Source: Streptomyces sp. NBC_01276 (GTDB taxonomy: Bacteria > Actinomycetota > Actinomycetes > Streptomycetales > Streptomycetaceae). Taken from it: DNA of 64,000 nt. How positions within the stretch are numbered: position 1 is the stretch's first letter; each line of letters starts with the position of its first letter. Made by a program: the position numbers and the translations under genes. Below, piece after piece: positions 49,213-59,678 of the stretch. The notes beneath the pieces are model-generated. The model was not told the origin of the DNA, did no database searches, and was given only the letters and a program-made list of their open reading frames with translations. Location of the stretch: positions 3,162,001 to 3,226,000 of the forward strand of contig NZ_CP108442.1 of assembly GCF_041435355.1 (NCBI RefSeq), given 5' to 3'.

Positions 49213-49817
49213 GCGTCGGCCTCCGGGGTGGTCGGGGGCGTACCGGGCGCGGTGTCGGCCGCCCGGTCCTGGGCGGCGGCAGCGGCGGCGGCAGCGGCGG
49301 CTTCGGCCTTGTCCACGGCCTTGCGGGCGGCGGCGATCTCCTTGGGCTCCTCGGCGGCGGGGTCCAGGGCGGGCGGGGCCGGCACGGTCCACATCCACTC
49401 GCGCAGCTTGTCGCGCTCGTGGGTGAGCTCGTGGATGTCGGTCTCCGCGTACTCGAACTCCGGCGACCAGAAGAGGGCGTCGAAGGGGCACACCTCGATG
49501 CAGATGCCGCAGTACATGCAGAGGGAGAAGTCGATGGCGAAGCGGTCGAGGACGTTGCGGCTGCGCTCGCGGCCGCCGGGGGTGGCGGCGGGCACCGTCT
49601 CCTTGTGGGAGTCGATGTAGATGCACCAGTCGGGGCACTCGCGGGCGCACAGCATGCAGACCGTGCAGTTCTCCTCGAACAGGCCGATGACCCCGCGGCT
49701 GCGGGGCGGGAGCTCGGGCTGCGTCTCGGGGTACTGCGCGGTGTGCGCGCGCTTCGTCATCGTGCGCAGGGTGACGGCCAGGCCCTTGGCGAGGCCGGAT
49801 CCGGGGATCGGGGGCAT
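49209..49817 (-). CDS. nuoI: NADH-quinone oxidoreductase-like subunit I (2x[4Fe-4S])
   Basis: 202 residues from the ATG at 49817 (overlapping the nuoH TAA). Two ferredoxin motifs, [12 protein letters not shown] and [12 protein letters not shown], bind clusters N6a and N6b. A ~45-residue C-terminal tail contains a run of alanines ([15 protein letters not shown]). Because NuoG/E/F are absent from this operon, NuoI would be the point of electron entry, as in ferredoxin-type complex I. Confidence 0.94.
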   Translation of the reverse strand: MPPIPGSGLAKGLAVTLRTMTKRAHTAQYPETQPELPPRSRGVIGLFEENCTVCMLCARECPDWCIYIDSHKETVPAATPGGRERSRNVLDRFAIDFSLCMYCGICIEVCPFDALFWSPEFEYAETDIHELTHERDKLREWMWTVPAPPALDPAAEEPKEIAAARKAVDKAEAAAAAAAAAAQDRAADTAPGTPPTTPEADA

Positions 49818-50785
49818 TACTGGATCGCCACCTTCACGATGCCGGTGAGCGCGATCTGGGCGAGCGCGAGGGGGATGAGCGCGGTCCAGGCGAGCTTCTG
49901 GAGCTGGTCCTCGCGCAGCCGCGGGTAGCTCACGCGGAGCCAGATCACGACGAAGGCGAGGACGGCGACCTTGAGGAGGGTCCAGATCCAGCCGAGGCCG
50001 TCGCCGCCGAAGGGGCCGTGCCAGCCGCCGAGGAAGAGGACGGTGGTGAGGGCGCACAGGACGACGATGCCGGCGTACTCGGCGAGCAGGAACAGCGCGA
50101 ATCGCAGGCCGGTGTACTCGGTGTACGCGCCGAAGATGATCTCGGAGTCGGCGACGGGCATGTCGAACGGGGGCCGTTGGAGTTCGGCGAGGCCGGCGGT
50201 GAAGAAGACCAGCGCGCCGATGATCTGCCAGGGCAGCCACCACCACTCGAAGGCGTTGACGATGCCGGGCAGGGACACGGTCCCGGCGGCCATGGCCACG
50301 GAGGCGGCGGCGAGCAGCATGGGCAGCTCGTACGCGAGCAGCTGGGCGGCCGTCCGGAGGCCACCCAGCAGGGAGAACTTGTTCGCGGAGGCCCAGCCGC
50401 CCATGAGGGAGCCGAGGACTCCGATGCCCATGACGGCGAGCGCGAAGAAGAGGCCGGCGTCGATGACCTGGCCGACGGCGCCCTCGCCCGGCCCGATGGG
50501 GATGGCCAGGAGGACGAGCAGGTACGGCAGCAGCGCGACGGCGGGGGCGAGCTGGAAGATCCGCCGGTCGGCGTTGGCCGGGACGATGTCCTCCTTCTGC
50601 GCGAACTTCACGCCGTCGGCGACGAGCTGGGCCCAGCCGTGGAAGCCGCCGGCGTACATGGGGCCGAGGCGGCCCTGCATGTGCGCCATCACCTTGTGTT
50701 CGGTCTGTCCGACGACGAGCGGGAGCACGAGGAAGACGGCGAAGACGACGATGAGTCGCAGGGCGACGTCGAGGACGTCGTTCAC
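49817..50785 (-). CDS. nuoH: NADH-quinone oxidoreductase-like subunit H
   Basis: 322 residues with GTG start overlapping the nuoC stop. Membrane subunit forming the quinone chamber together with B and [37 protein letters not shown] and [18 protein letters not shown] are the conserved loops with the key acidic residues. It normally contacts NuoD, for which no gene is present here. Confidence 0.94.
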   Translation of the reverse strand: MNDVLDVALRLIVVFAVFLVLPLVVGQTEHKVMAHMQGRLGPMYAGGFHGWAQLVADGVKFAQKEDIVPANADRRIFQLAPAVALLPYLLVLLAIPIGPGEGAVGQVIDAGLFFALAVMGIGVLGSLMGGWASANKFSLLGGLRTAAQLLAYELPMLLAAASVAMAAGTVSLPGIVNAFEWWWLPWQIIGALVFFTAGLAELQRPPFDMPVADSEIIFGAYTEYTGLRFALFLLAEYAGIVVLCALTTVLFLGGWHGPFGGDGLGWIWTLLKVAVLAFVVIWLRVSYPRLREDQLQKLAWTALIPLALAQIALTGIVKVAIQ

Positions 50786-51993
50786 GCGTCGCCTCCGGTG
50801 GTGTCGGGATCGGAATCGGGATCGGGCTGGGGCTGGGGGGTGCCGGGCTCGGCCTTGGGCTCAGCCTCGGGCTTGGGCTCGGGGCCGGCCCCGGGGTCCG
50901 GGGGTGCGGCCGGCGACCCGCCGGGGTCTTCGAAGGCGGGCTTGGGGTTGTGCCAGGGGGCGTCGTCGCTGCGCGGGGCGGAGCGACGGGGTGCGTCCGG
51001 CCGCGGGGTCGTCCCGGTGTCCGCGGCCGGGGCCGCCTGGCTCGCCGAGCCGTCCGATGCCGAGCGGCTACGACGGACCGGACGCGCGGCGTCCGGGGCG
51101 GCGGTGCCCGGAGCGGCAGCGGAACCCGGGGTGGCGGGGTCCGCCGCCGGGGCCGCCTGGCTCACCGAGCCCTCCGACACCGAACGGCTACGACGGACCG
51201 GACGGGCGGTGTCCGGAGCGGCGGTGTCCGGAGCGGCCGTGTCCGGAGCGGCCGTGTCCGGAGCGGCGGCGTCCGCCGCCTGGGTGGCCGAGCCCTCCGT
51301 CACCGAGCGGGTGCGCCGGGCCGCCGGGGCCTCCCCGGCCGGACGCGGACGGCGGGCGGGGGCGCCTTCGCCGGCCGCGCGCGGGGTGCGGGCGGGGCGG
51401 GCGGGGGCCGGCGGGAGCTGGCCCTTGAGGGGACCCCAGTCGTTCGGGTCGGGCACCCCGGGCGGCAGCATCTGCCGCCGCTTGGGCGCGTCCGGGTCGT
51501 GGGCCTCGCCCGGCTCCTTCGCTCCGGGCCACGCCTTGGCGACGCGCGCCGCCAGCACGAAGTCCTTGCGCAGCGGGTGCCCCTCGAAGTTCTCGGGGAG
51601 CAGCAGCGGGACGAGGTGCGGGTGGTCGGTGAAGGTGACGCCGAACATCTCGTACGTCTCGCGCTCGTGCCATTCGGCCCCGGCGTACACGGCGACGGCG
51701 GACGGCAGGGACGGGGCCGCGTGCGGGACGGTGGTGCGCAGCAGCAGGCGGCGCACGCGGTGGTTCTCCAGGGAGACGACGTGCGCGCAGATCCGGAAGC
51801 CCGTGCCGGGCTCGTCGACCGCGCTCAGCCAGTCGAAGTAGGTGCAGCCCAGCTTGTCGCGGGCGATCTCCAGGGCGGGGATCCACGATCCGACCGGGAC
51901 GTCCACGGTGAGGACGTCGTACGAGAAGGAGCCCACGGCCTCGGCGCCGAAGACGGTGGGGGCCGCGTCGGGGAGGGAGTCGTAGAGGTTCAC
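50782..51993 (-). CDS. nuoC: NADH-quinone oxidoreductase-like subunit C with long repetitive tail
   Basis: 403 residues from the GTG at 51993 ([20 protein letters not shown]), overlapping the nuoB stop. Residues 1-~150 are the 30-kDa subunit: [17 protein letters not shown] then [16 protein letters not shown]. The remaining ~240 residues are low complexity, Ala/Pro/Asp/Arg-rich, with near-repeats [18 protein letters not shown] and APDTA runs. It is not a fused NuoD: no 49-kDa motifs are seen. The tail is unlike a standard NuoC (about 180-250 residues). Confidence 0.92.
   Translation of the reverse strand: MNLYDSLPDAAPTVFGAEAVGSFSYDVLTVDVPVGSWIPALEIARDKLGCTYFDWLSAVDEPGTGFRICAHVVSLENHRVRRLLLRTTVPHAAPSLPSAVAVYAGAEWHERETYEMFGVTFTDHPHLVPLLLPENFEGHPLRKDFVLAARVAKAWPGAKEPGEAHDPDAPKRRQMLPPGVPDPNDWGPLKGQLPPAPARPARTPRAAGEGAPARRPRPAGEAPAARRTRSVTEGSATQAADAAAPDTAAPDTAAPDTAAPDTARPVRRSRSVSEGSVSQAAPAADPATPGSAAAPGTAAPDAARPVRRSRSASDGSASQAAPAADTGTTPRPDAPRRSAPRSDDAPWHNPKPAFEDPGGSPAAPPDPGAGPEPKPEAEPKAEPGTPQPQPDPDSDPDTTGGDA
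51010..51310. repeat. Tandem repeats inside the nuoC tail
   Basis: Two copies of a ~120-base block (near 51018 and 51137) share GGGGCCGCCTGGCTC and CGGCTACGACGGACCGGACG. Between 51209 and 51270 a 15-base unit GTGTCCGGAGCGGCC is repeated about four times and codes for the APDTA run. Repeat number probably varies between strains. Confidence 0.85.
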
Positions 51994-52607
51994 GCGCCGG
52001 CCTCCGGGGCGGAGACGGGGGCGGGCGGGGGCGTGACGAGGCCGCTGGTCAGCTGGGAGACCGAGGGGGCCGCCGCGTACCGCTCCGCGAGGGACTCCCG
52101 AGCGATCTTCTCCTGGAGCTTGAGGATGCCCTGGAGGAGCGCTTCGGGACGGGGCGGGCAGCCGGGGACGTAGACGTCGACCGGGATGATCTGGTCGACG
52201 CCCTTGGTGACCGAGTACGAGTCCCAGTAGGGGCCGCCGCAGTTGGAGCAGGCGCCGAAGGAGATGACGTACTTCGGCTCGGGCATCTGCTCGTAGAGCC
52301 GCTTGACGGCCGGCGCCATCTTGTCCGTCACCGTGCCCGAGACGATCATCAGGTCGGCCTGGCGCGGGCCCGGCGCGAAGGGGATGACGCCGAGCCGGAT
52401 GAAGTCGTGGCGGGCCATGGAGGCGGCGATGAACTCGATCGCGCAGCAGGCGAGCCCGAAGTTGAACACCCACAGGCTGTAGCGGCGGCCCCAGTTCAGG
52501 ACCACCTTCATGGGCTCCGGGGCGAGGCGGGAGAGGACTCCCAGGCGCTTGGGCTCCGGGAGCAGCTCGGGCTGGACCGTCACGTCCACCTGCGGTGTCA
52601 CGTCCAT
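51990..52607 (-). CDS. nuoB: NADH-quinone oxidoreductase-like subunit B (cluster N2)
   Basis: 205 residues from the ATG at 52607 ([20 protein letters not shown]). Ligands of the terminal [4Fe-4S] cluster N2 are in [22 protein letters not shown] and [12 protein letters not shown]. The last ~35 residues form a Pro/Ala tail. Overlaps the end of nuoA by 10 bases. Confidence 0.95.
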   Translation of the reverse strand: MDVTPQVDVTVQPELLPEPKRLGVLSRLAPEPMKVVLNWGRRYSLWVFNFGLACCAIEFIAASMARHDFIRLGVIPFAPGPRQADLMIVSGTVTDKMAPAVKRLYEQMPEPKYVISFGACSNCGGPYWDSYSVTKGVDQIIPVDVYVPGCPPRPEALLQGILKLQEKIARESLAERYAAAPSVSQLTSGLVTPPPAPVSAPEAGA

Positions 52608-53011
52608 TCGAGGACGCCCTTCTTGTACGCGTAGAGCAGGCCGACGGCCAGGAAACCGAGGAAGACGAACATCTCCACCAGGGTCGTGGCGCCGTAACCG
52701 GCGGCGGCGAACACCGTCGCCCACGGGAAGAGGAAGATCGAGTCGACCGCGAAGATGACGTAGAGGAAGGCGTAGACGTAGTAGCGGACCTGGGTGTGTG
52801 CCCAGCCCTCGCCCACGGGGTCCACACCGCACTCGTAGGTCAGCAGCTTCTCGGGGGTCGGGACGACGGGCCGCAGCAGGCGGCCGGCGCCGAAGGCCAC
52901 CGCCACGAAGAGCACGCCGAGGACCGCGAGCAGGCCGACGACCGAATAACTCCGGAAGTAGTCCGCGGCGGTCACGGTCACGGTCACGGTCGATACCGTT
53001 GGGTCGGGCAC
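52598..53011 (-). CDS. nuoA: NADH-quinone oxidoreductase-like subunit A
   Basis: 137 residues, GTG start at 53011 with GAGGAAACGGAC. Three helices, with the conserved loop [16 protein letters not shown] (Cys/Glu switch loop) and [20 protein letters not shown]. First gene of the operon; the promoter must lie in the 157 bases shared with the divergent kinase gene. Confidence 0.95.
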   Translation of the reverse strand: MPDPTVSTVTVTVTAADYFRSYSVVGLLAVLGVLFVAVAFGAGRLLRPVVPTPEKLLTYECGVDPVGEGWAHTQVRYYVYAFLYVIFAVDSIFLFPWATVFAAAGYGATTLVEMFVFLGFLAVGLLYAYKKGVLEWT

Positions 53012-53168
53012 GTCCGTTTCCTCGCTCCTCGGCCACTGTCGACGATCTGGTTGATCTGGTACGGACGGGAGTCTAGGGCCTGGGCTGCGCGGGGTGGGGT
53101 TATCCCCCGTTCACTGCCGCCGGGCCGCCCCATGGCATCGGCCGGACGGAATTGGCAGGCTGTCCGGC

Positions 53169-54335
53169 ATGACCGTGAACGATCAAGCTCCGTTCCCTCC
53201 TCCCGTCCGCCCCGCCTTCGACGCGGTCACGTGGAAGGAGATCGCTCATCTGCTGGGCAATCTGCCGGTGGCGTTGATCGGTTTTGTTTACACGGTGTTC
53301 ATGGTCGCCACGACCGGCGGCCTGTCCGTGACCGCCGTCGGACTGCCCCTGCTCGTTTGTGGCCTCTACGGGGCTCGCCTGCTCGGGAAGTTCGAGCGGA
53401 TGCGCGCGCGGGCCCTGCTGGGGGTGCGGGTGGCCGAGCCGACCCCGCTGCCGGGGCCGCGGCGCGCGGGCGGGTTCTTCGCCTGGCTGTGGGCGGGCGT
53501 GAAGGACCCGGTGGGCTGGCGGACCGTGCTGTACGAGCTGGTCCGGCTGCCGTGGGGGGTACTGACCTTCACGGTAACGCTGACGGGCCTGTTCGTGCTG
53601 TGGCCGGTCCTGCCGTACCTGGTCCGCGGCATGGCCAATGTGGACCGGGCGCTGGTACGGGGCCTGCTGTCGCCCTCGGACGAGCTGGAGCGGCGCATCG
53701 CGGAGCTGGAGTCGGGCCGCGGGGTGGTCGTGGACACGGCGGCGGCCGACCTGCGGCGCATCGAGCGGGACCTGCACGACGGGGCGCAGGCGCGGCTGGT
53801 CGCCCTCGCGATGGGGCTGGGTCTGGCGAAGGAGAAGCTGCTGGAGGACCCGGAGGGGGCAGCGGCGATGGTCGACGAGGCGCACGGGGAGGTGAAGCTC
53901 GCCCTCCAGGAGCTGCGGGACCTGGCGCGCGGGATCCACCCGGCCGTGCTGACCGACCGGGGCCTGGACGCGGCCCTGTCCTCGGTGGCCTCGCGCTGCC
54001 TGGTGCCGGTGAAGGTGTCGGTGGACCTGCCAGCCCGGCCGGCGGAGGCGATCGAGGGGATCGCGTACTTCACGGTCTCCGAGCTGCTGCAGAACGTCAG
54101 CAAGCACGCGGGGGCGCGGAGCGCGAGCGTCGAGGTGTGGCGGGCGGGGCCGCGGCTGTTGATCCGGGTCTCGGACGACGGGCGGGGCGGGGCGCGGATG
54201 GCCGGCGGGACGGGGACGGGGATGGCCGGTCTCGCGGAGCGGCTGCGGGCGGTGGACGGGGTGTTCGTGGTGGATTCCCCTGAAGGGGAGGGCACGGTGG
54301 TCTCGGCGGAGCTGCCGTGGCGGGAGCGGGGGTAG
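53169..54335 (+). CDS. Sensor histidine kinase 1 (NarL/DesK type)
   Basis: 388 residues from the ATG at 53169. Two N-terminal membrane hairpins (~30-75 and ~125-160) form a small sensor. HisKA_3 dimerisation: RRIERDLHDGAQARL with H203 as phospho-acceptor. The ATPase domain has ELLQNVSKHAGA (N box) and VSDDGRGGAR (G1 box). Its catalytic core is almost the same as that of the kinase at 54926. Together with the response regulator at 56867 it probably forms one system. Signal unknown. Confidence 0.93.
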   Translation: MTVNDQAPFPPPVRPAFDAVTWKEIAHLLGNLPVALIGFVYTVFMVATTGGLSVTAVGLPLLVCGLYGARLLGKFERMRARALLGVRVAEPTPLPGPRRAGGFFAWLWAGVKDPVGWRTVLYELVRLPWGVLTFTVTLTGLFVLWPVLPYLVRGMANVDRALVRGLLSPSDELERRIAELESGRGVVVDTAAADLRRIERDLHDGAQARLVALAMGLGLAKEKLLEDPEGAAAMVDEAHGEVKLALQELRDLARGIHPAVLTDRGLDAALSSVASRCLVPVKVSVDLPARPAEAIEGIAYFTVSELLQNVSKHAGARSASVEVWRAGPRLLIRVSDDGRGGARMAGGTGTGMAGLAERLRAVDGVFVVDSPEGEGTVVSAELPWRERG

Positions 54336-54925
54336 GCGGTACGGATCCTTTGCCGGGGGCGGAGCCGGGGCCGGGGCCCGACCCGGAGCCGGGGCCGACC
54401 CAGAGCCGGGGCCCGGATCGAGAGCCGGTACCCGGATCGGGAGCCGGGATCGGAATCAGGGGAGGCGATTCGGAGAGCAATCGGGGAGCGGGGATCTAGC
54501 GGGGCTTTCGGCCTGGGCGGGCCGGGCCCCGCCCGTGTGTCCGGGTTCGGGGGCGGTCATCCGGGTCTCCTGGGCCCCCGCATCGCGGGTCCCGGGGGCG
54601 GTCGTCCCGGAAATCGGGGTCCGGGGTCCGGTGGGTGGGGTCAGGGGTTCGGGGGTCCGGAAGTGGGGGCGGAACGCAGCGGTGTGGGGTGGACCGCCGC
54701 GGCGCCGCCCGCCAGGCCGGAGCGAGTCGGACCGCCCTCGGGGTGGGCCGCCCTCGGGGTGGGCCGCCCTCGGATGGGTTGCCGTCGGGTGGCCCGTCGC
54801 CAGGCGGGTCGTCGTGGGGTGGGGTTAACCCCCGGGAGCAGAGGCCGACCCGCCGCATGGTCCGGAATAGGGCCGGGCGGCAGGCTTGAAGCCGTCAAGG
54901 ACACGAGGAAGGGCGGGGCGGGATC
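54336..54925. other. 590-base gap between the two kinase genes
   Basis: No gene is supported. The first ~150 bases are repeats of GGAGCCGGGGCC-like units; the centre has GGGGTGGGCCGCCCTC-type short repeats. It probably holds the promoter of the second kinase, though none was recognised. Confidence 0.5.
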
Positions 54926-56242
54926 ATGGGCAACGGCATGGGCGGCAGCGGCGGCCCGGGCGGCAGCGGGCTCGCCGCCGTGCTGCGGGCACCGGTGGCG
55001 GCGCGGACCTGGCGGGAGTTCGGGTACCTGCTCATCGGGCTTCCGCTGAGCGCCCTGTACTTCTGCGTCGCCGTGACGGGCGTGGCCGTCGGCGCCGGGC
55101 TGCTCGTCACCTTCCTCGGGGTGCCGGTCCTGGCCGGTGTCCTCATGGTGTGCCGGGGCTTCGGGCGGATCGAGCGCGGCCGGGTACGTTCGCTGCTGCG
55201 GATGCCGGTCGCCGAACCGGCGCCGGTCCGGGCCGGCAAGAGCGGGGCCCTGGCGAGCATGGGGGCGCTGCTCAAGAGCGGGAGCGCCTGGCGCCACGTG
55301 CTGTACTCGGTGGTGCACTTCCCGTGGGCGGTGTTCGCCTTCTGCCTCGCGCTGACGCTGTGGGCCTACGGGTGGAGCGCCCTGCTGTACCCGCTGTGGT
55401 TCTGGGTGTTCCCCGCCTTCACCGACCAGCCCGGCCTCCAGCTCTTCCAGAACGGCGACTACCGCTTCTACCTCGACTCGCCCGTCGCCGTGGCGGCCAC
55501 CTGCCTGGCCGGGCTCCTGGTCACACTCGCCACGCCCTGGGTCATCCGCGCCCTGACCGGCGTCGAGCGGATCCTGGTCGGCGGGCTGCTGGGTCGCTCC
55601 CGCCTCGACGACCGGGTCCGGGAGCTGGAGTCCGACCGCGGGGTGGTCGTGGACACGGCGGCGGCCGACCTGCGGCGCATCGAGCGGGACCTGCACGACG
55701 GGGCCCAGGCGCGGCTGGTCGCCCTCGCGATGGACCTGGGTCTGGCGAAGGAAAAGCTGACGGAGGACCCGGCGGGGGCCGCCCGGATGGTGGACGCGGC
55801 CCACGGGGAGGTGAAGGTCGCCCTCCAGGAGCTGCGGGACCTGGCGCGCGGGATCCACCCGGCCGTGCTGACCGACCGGGGCCTGGACGCGGCCCTGTCC
55901 TCCGTGGCCTCGCGGTGCGCCGTGCCGGTGAAGGTGTCGGTGGACCTGCCGGCCCGGCCGGTGGCGGCGATCGAGGGGATCGCGTACTTCACGGTCTCCG
56001 AGCTGCTGCAGAACGTCAGCAAGCACGCGGGGGCGCGGGGCGCGAGCGTCGACGTGTGGAAGTCCGGGGGGCGGCTGCTGGTCCAGGTCGCGGACGACGG
56101 GCGGGGCGGGGCGGATCCGCGGGGCGGGACGGGGCTTGCGGGGCTCTCCGAGCGGCTGGACGCCGTGGACGGGGTGCTGGTGGTGGACTCCGAGGCGGGG
56201 CGGGGGACCACGGTGACGGCGGAGCTTCCCTGGCGGGCCTGA
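54926..56242 (+). CDS. Sensor histidine kinase 2 (NarL/DesK type), tandem paralogue
   Basis: 438 residues from the ATG at 54926; a Gly-rich start (MGNGMGGSGGPGGSGL) precedes four or so membrane segments up to ~215. This sensor region is longer than that of its paralogue and includes a ~35-residue loop (FTDQPGLQLFQNGDYRFYL). H257 lies in RRIERDLHDGAQARL; N box and G1 box DDGRGGAD are intact. The core DNA aligns to the first kinase without gaps at an offset of 1919 bases. Confidence 0.93.
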   Translation: MGNGMGGSGGPGGSGLAAVLRAPVAARTWREFGYLLIGLPLSALYFCVAVTGVAVGAGLLVTFLGVPVLAGVLMVCRGFGRIERGRVRSLLRMPVAEPAPVRAGKSGALASMGALLKSGSAWRHVLYSVVHFPWAVFAFCLALTLWAYGWSALLYPLWFWVFPAFTDQPGLQLFQNGDYRFYLDSPVAVAATCLAGLLVTLATPWVIRALTGVERILVGGLLGRSRLDDRVRELESDRGVVVDTAAADLRRIERDLHDGAQARLVALAMDLGLAKEKLTEDPAGAARMVDAAHGEVKVALQELRDLARGIHPAVLTDRGLDAALSSVASRCAVPVKVSVDLPARPVAAIEGIAYFTVSELLQNVSKHAGARGASVDVWKSGGRLLVQVADDGRGGADPRGGTGLAGLSERLDAVDGVLVVDSEAGRGTTVTAELPWRA

Positions 56243-56477
56243 CCTTGCCCTGGCCGGGCCTTTACGGGGCTTCCCCGGGGCTTCCCCGGCGGCCCCCGGC
56301 CAAGCCGCGGTGCCGGGTGCGGTGCCGCTGTGCCCCGTGCCCGGTGCCGCTGCGCGGGGCTGCTCCCCGCCCCGCCCTTCGCCCGTTCCCCCCTCAGGCG
56401 CCGGGGAGGCTGTCGGCTCGGTGCGGGCCGTCTCCCGGGGGCTCCGCCCCCGGACCCCCGCGCCTCAAACGCCGGCG

Positions 56478-56689
56478 AGGCTGGATTTTGGCGGCGTCGG
56501 CCCCACATCCGCCCGCCCCACACACCCGCGAAGCCAGAGTTTGGCGGCGTCGGCCCCGCATCCGCCCGCCCCACACACCCGCGAAGCCAGAGTTTGGCGG
56601 CGTCGGCCCCGCATCCGCCCGCCCCACACACCCGCGAAGCCAGAGTTTGGCGGGGTCGGCCCCGCATCCGCCCGCGCCGCGAGCGTCGC
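56478..56689. repeat. 53-bp tandem repeat, four copies
   Basis: Units begin near 56478, 56531, 56584 and 56637; a fifth, diverged start is near 56690. The shared core is TTTGGCGGCGTCGGCCCC followed by CATCCGCCCGCCCCACACAC. The first unit starts from the Streptomyces-typical GCCTCAAACGCCGGCGAGGC. It occupies the 624-base gap 56243-56866 before the response regulator, together with a GGGGGCTCCGCCCCC hairpin near 56440; no gene is seen. Confidence 0.9.
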
Positions 56690-56866
56690 TGAGGCTGGAA
56701 TGGGACGGCGCGGCTTGATCGGGCCGGATTTCGTTCGTCCCGCACGCACTTGTTGACCAAGACCGCCCTTTACCGGGCCTTTGGGCTGGGATGCTTGGCT
56801 CGGCCAGGGAAACCCGGCTGCCGGGAATGGGTTCCGGATGACGAGTGGACGCGGGAGCTGCTGAAC

Positions 56867-57538
56867 GTGGACGACAGGGTGCGGGTGGTCATCGCCGAGG
56901 ATTCAGTGCTGCTGCGCGAGGGCCTGACCCGGTTGCTGACCGACCGGGGGCATGACGTCGTGGCCGGCGTCGGGGACGCGGAAGCCCTGATCAAGACGGT
57001 GGCGGACCTCGCGGCCGAGAACGCGCTGCCGGACGTGGTGGTGGCCGACGTCCGGATGCCGCCGACGCACACCGACGAGGGCGTACGGGCCGCCGTACGT
57101 CTGCGCCGGGAGCATCCCGGGATCGGGGTGCTCGTGCTGTCCCAGTACGTGGAGGAGCAGTACGCCACCGAACTGTTGGCCGGTTCCAGCACCGGAGTGG
57201 GGTATCTGCTCAAGGATCGCGTGGCCGACGTTCGAGAGTTCCTCGACGCCGTCGTCCGGGTGGCCCGGGGCGGTACGGCCCTGGATCCCGAGGTCGTGGC
57301 CCAGTTGCTCGGCCGGAGCCGCAAGCAGGACGTCCTGGCCGGTCTGACCCCCCGCGAGCGGGAGGTATTGGGCCTGATGGCGGAAGGGCGCACGAATTCC
57401 GCGGTGGCCAAGCAGCTCGTGGTCAGCGACGGAGCGGTCGAGAAGCACGTCAGCAATATCTTCATGAAGCTCGGGCTGTCCCCGAGTGACGGGGATCACC
57501 GGCGCGTACTGGCGGTCCTCACCTATCTGAGGTCCTGA
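56867..57538 (+). CDS. LuxR/NarL-type response regulator
   Basis: 223 residues from the GTG at 56867 (DDRVRVVIAEDSVLLREG), with GGGAG upstream; the longer frame to 56750 lacks support. Receiver: acidic pair ED (10-11), phospho-acceptor D61 in VVADVRMPPTHTDEG and Lys in YLLKDRV. The C-terminal helix-turn-helix is LTPREREVLGLMAEGRTNSA then VAKQLVVSDGAVEKHVSNIF. Likely partner of the two preceding kinases. Targets unknown, possibly the neighbouring nuo or korAB genes. Confidence 0.93.
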   Translation: MDDRVRVVIAEDSVLLREGLTRLLTDRGHDVVAGVGDAEALIKTVADLAAENALPDVVVADVRMPPTHTDEGVRAAVRLRREHPGIGVLVLSQYVEEQYATELLAGSSTGVGYLLKDRVADVREFLDAVVRVARGGTALDPEVVAQLLGRSRKQDVLAGLTPREREVLGLMAEGRTNSAVAKQLVVSDGAVEKHVSNIFMKLGLSPSDGDHRRVLAVLTYLRS

Positions 57539-57623
57539 TCAACTGACACTCTGCCAGGTAGAGCACACCGGCACAGGTCGGGGGATTCGGAATATTCGCG
57601 TAGAGCACGACGTCTGTCGGACA

Positions 57624-57645
57624 GACCGGCCCGGAAGGGCCGGTC
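57624..57645 (+). terminator. Terminator after response-regulator gene
   Basis: Perfect stem GACCGGCCC with a GGAA loop, 86 bases after the stop and ahead of korA. Confidence 0.6.
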
Positions 57646-57736
57646 CATAATGCGGGCGCCCAGGGGCCGAAAATCCTCACGGACGTAGGGTTGGCCTTGG
57701 GAACGAACGCCCGCGCCTCGAAGGAGGTCCAGTTCA

Positions 57737-59678
57737 GTGACCAGCCAGGTCAGTAGCCCGGCCGAGCAGGCCGACGGGGCCGGTGGGTCCATCGGCGAGC
57801 AGCGCAGCGAGCGCGCGCCCGATGGAGCCGGCAAGGAAATCCGCCGCGTGGACCGCGTGATCATCCGTTTCGCGGGTGATTCGGGTGACGGTATGCAGCT
57901 GACGGGTGACCGTTTCACGTCGGAGACGGCGTCGTTCGGGAACGATCTTTCGACGCTGCCGAATTTCCCGGCGGAGATCCGGGCGCCTGCCGGGACGCTG
58001 CCGGGTGTGTCGTCGTTCCAGCTGCATTTCGCGGATCACGACATCCTCACTCCGGGTGACGCGCCGAACGTTCTGGTGGCGATGAATCCGGCGGCGCTGA
58101 AGGCGAACATCGCGGACGTGCCGCGTGGTGCGGAGATCATCGTGAACACGGACGAGTTCACGAAGCGGCCGATGGCGAAGGTGGGGTACGAGACCTCTCC
58201 GCTGGAGGACGGGTCGCTGGACGCCTACCGGGTGCACGGGGTGCCGCTGACCACGCTGACGGTGGAGGCGCTGAAGGACTTCGGGCTGTCGCGCAAGGAG
58301 GCCGAGCGCAGCAAGAACATGTTCGCGCTGGGGCTGCTGTCGTGGATGTACCACCGTCCGACGGAGAACACCGAGAAGTTCCTGCGGCAGAAGTTCGCGA
58401 AGAAGCCGGACATCGCCGAGGCGAACATCGTGGCGTTCCGGGCGGGCTGGAACTTCGGTGAGACGACGGAGGATTTCGCGGTCTCCTATGAGGTGGCTCC
58501 GGCGACGAAGGCGTTCCCGGCGGGTACGTACCGCAACATCTCGGGGAACCTGGCGCTGTCGTACGGGCTGATCGCGGCGGCCCGGCAGGCGGATCTGCCG
58601 CTGTATCTGGGTTCGTACCCGATCACGCCGGCGTCGGACATCCTGCACGAGCTGTCGAAGCACAAGAACTTCGGTGTGCGCACGTTCCAGGCCGAGGACG
58701 AGATCGCGGGTATCGGTGCGGCGCTGGGTGCGGCGTTCGGGGGTGCGCTGGGGGTGACGACGACCTCGGGGCCCGGTGTGGCCCTCAAGTCGGAGACGAT
58801 CGGGCTCGCGGTCTCCCTGGAGCTGCCGCTGCTGATCGTGGACATCCAGCGCGGCGGGCCCTCGACCGGTCTGCCGACCAAGACCGAGCAGGCCGACCTG
58901 CTCCAGGCGATGTACGGGCGCAACGGGGAGGCCCCCGTGCCGATCGTCGCCCCCCGCACCGCCGCCGACTGCTTCGACGCCGCCATCGACGCCGCCCGGA
59001 TCGCGCTCACCTACCGCACCCCGGTACTGCTGCTCTCCGACGGCTACCTCGCCAACGGCTCCGAGCCCTGGCGGATCCCGGACGTGGCCGACCTGCCCGA
59101 CCTCAAGGTGCAGTTCGCGACCGCCCCGAACCACACCCTGGCCGACGGCACCGAGGTGTTCTGGCCCTACAAGAGGGACCCGGAGACACTGGCCAGGCCG
59201 TGGGCGGTCCCGGGGACCCCGGGGCTGGAGCACCGCATCGGCGGGATCGAGAAGCAGGACGGCACCGGGAACATCTCCTACGACCCGGCCAACCACGACC
59301 ACATGGTCCGCACCCGCCAGGCCAAGATCGACGGCATCGCCGTACCCGACCTGGAGGTCGACGACCCCTCCGGCACCGCCCGCACCCTCGTGCTGGGCTG
59401 GGGCTCCACCTACGGCCCCATCACCGCCGCCGTCCGCCGGCTGCGCGCCCAGGGGACGGCCATCGCGCAGGCCCACCTGCGCCACCTCAACCCCTTCCCG
59501 GGGAATCTCGAAGAGGTCCTGAAGCGTTACGACAAGGTAGTGGTACCCGAGATGAACCTCGGACAGCTGGCCACCCTGATCCGGGCGAAGTACTTGGTCG
59601 ACGCCCAGTCGTACAACCAGGTCAACGGAATGCCCTTCAAGGCGGAGCAGCTCGCGACGGTTCTCAAGGAGGCCATCA

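Noticed and set aside
50782..51993. NuoCD fusion explaining the missing NuoD
   Set aside because: The extra C-terminal part is low-complexity Ala/Pro/Arg sequence without any 49-kDa subunit motif.
56478..56720. CRISPR array
   Set aside because: The 53-base units are contiguous with no variable spacers and no cas genes lie nearby.
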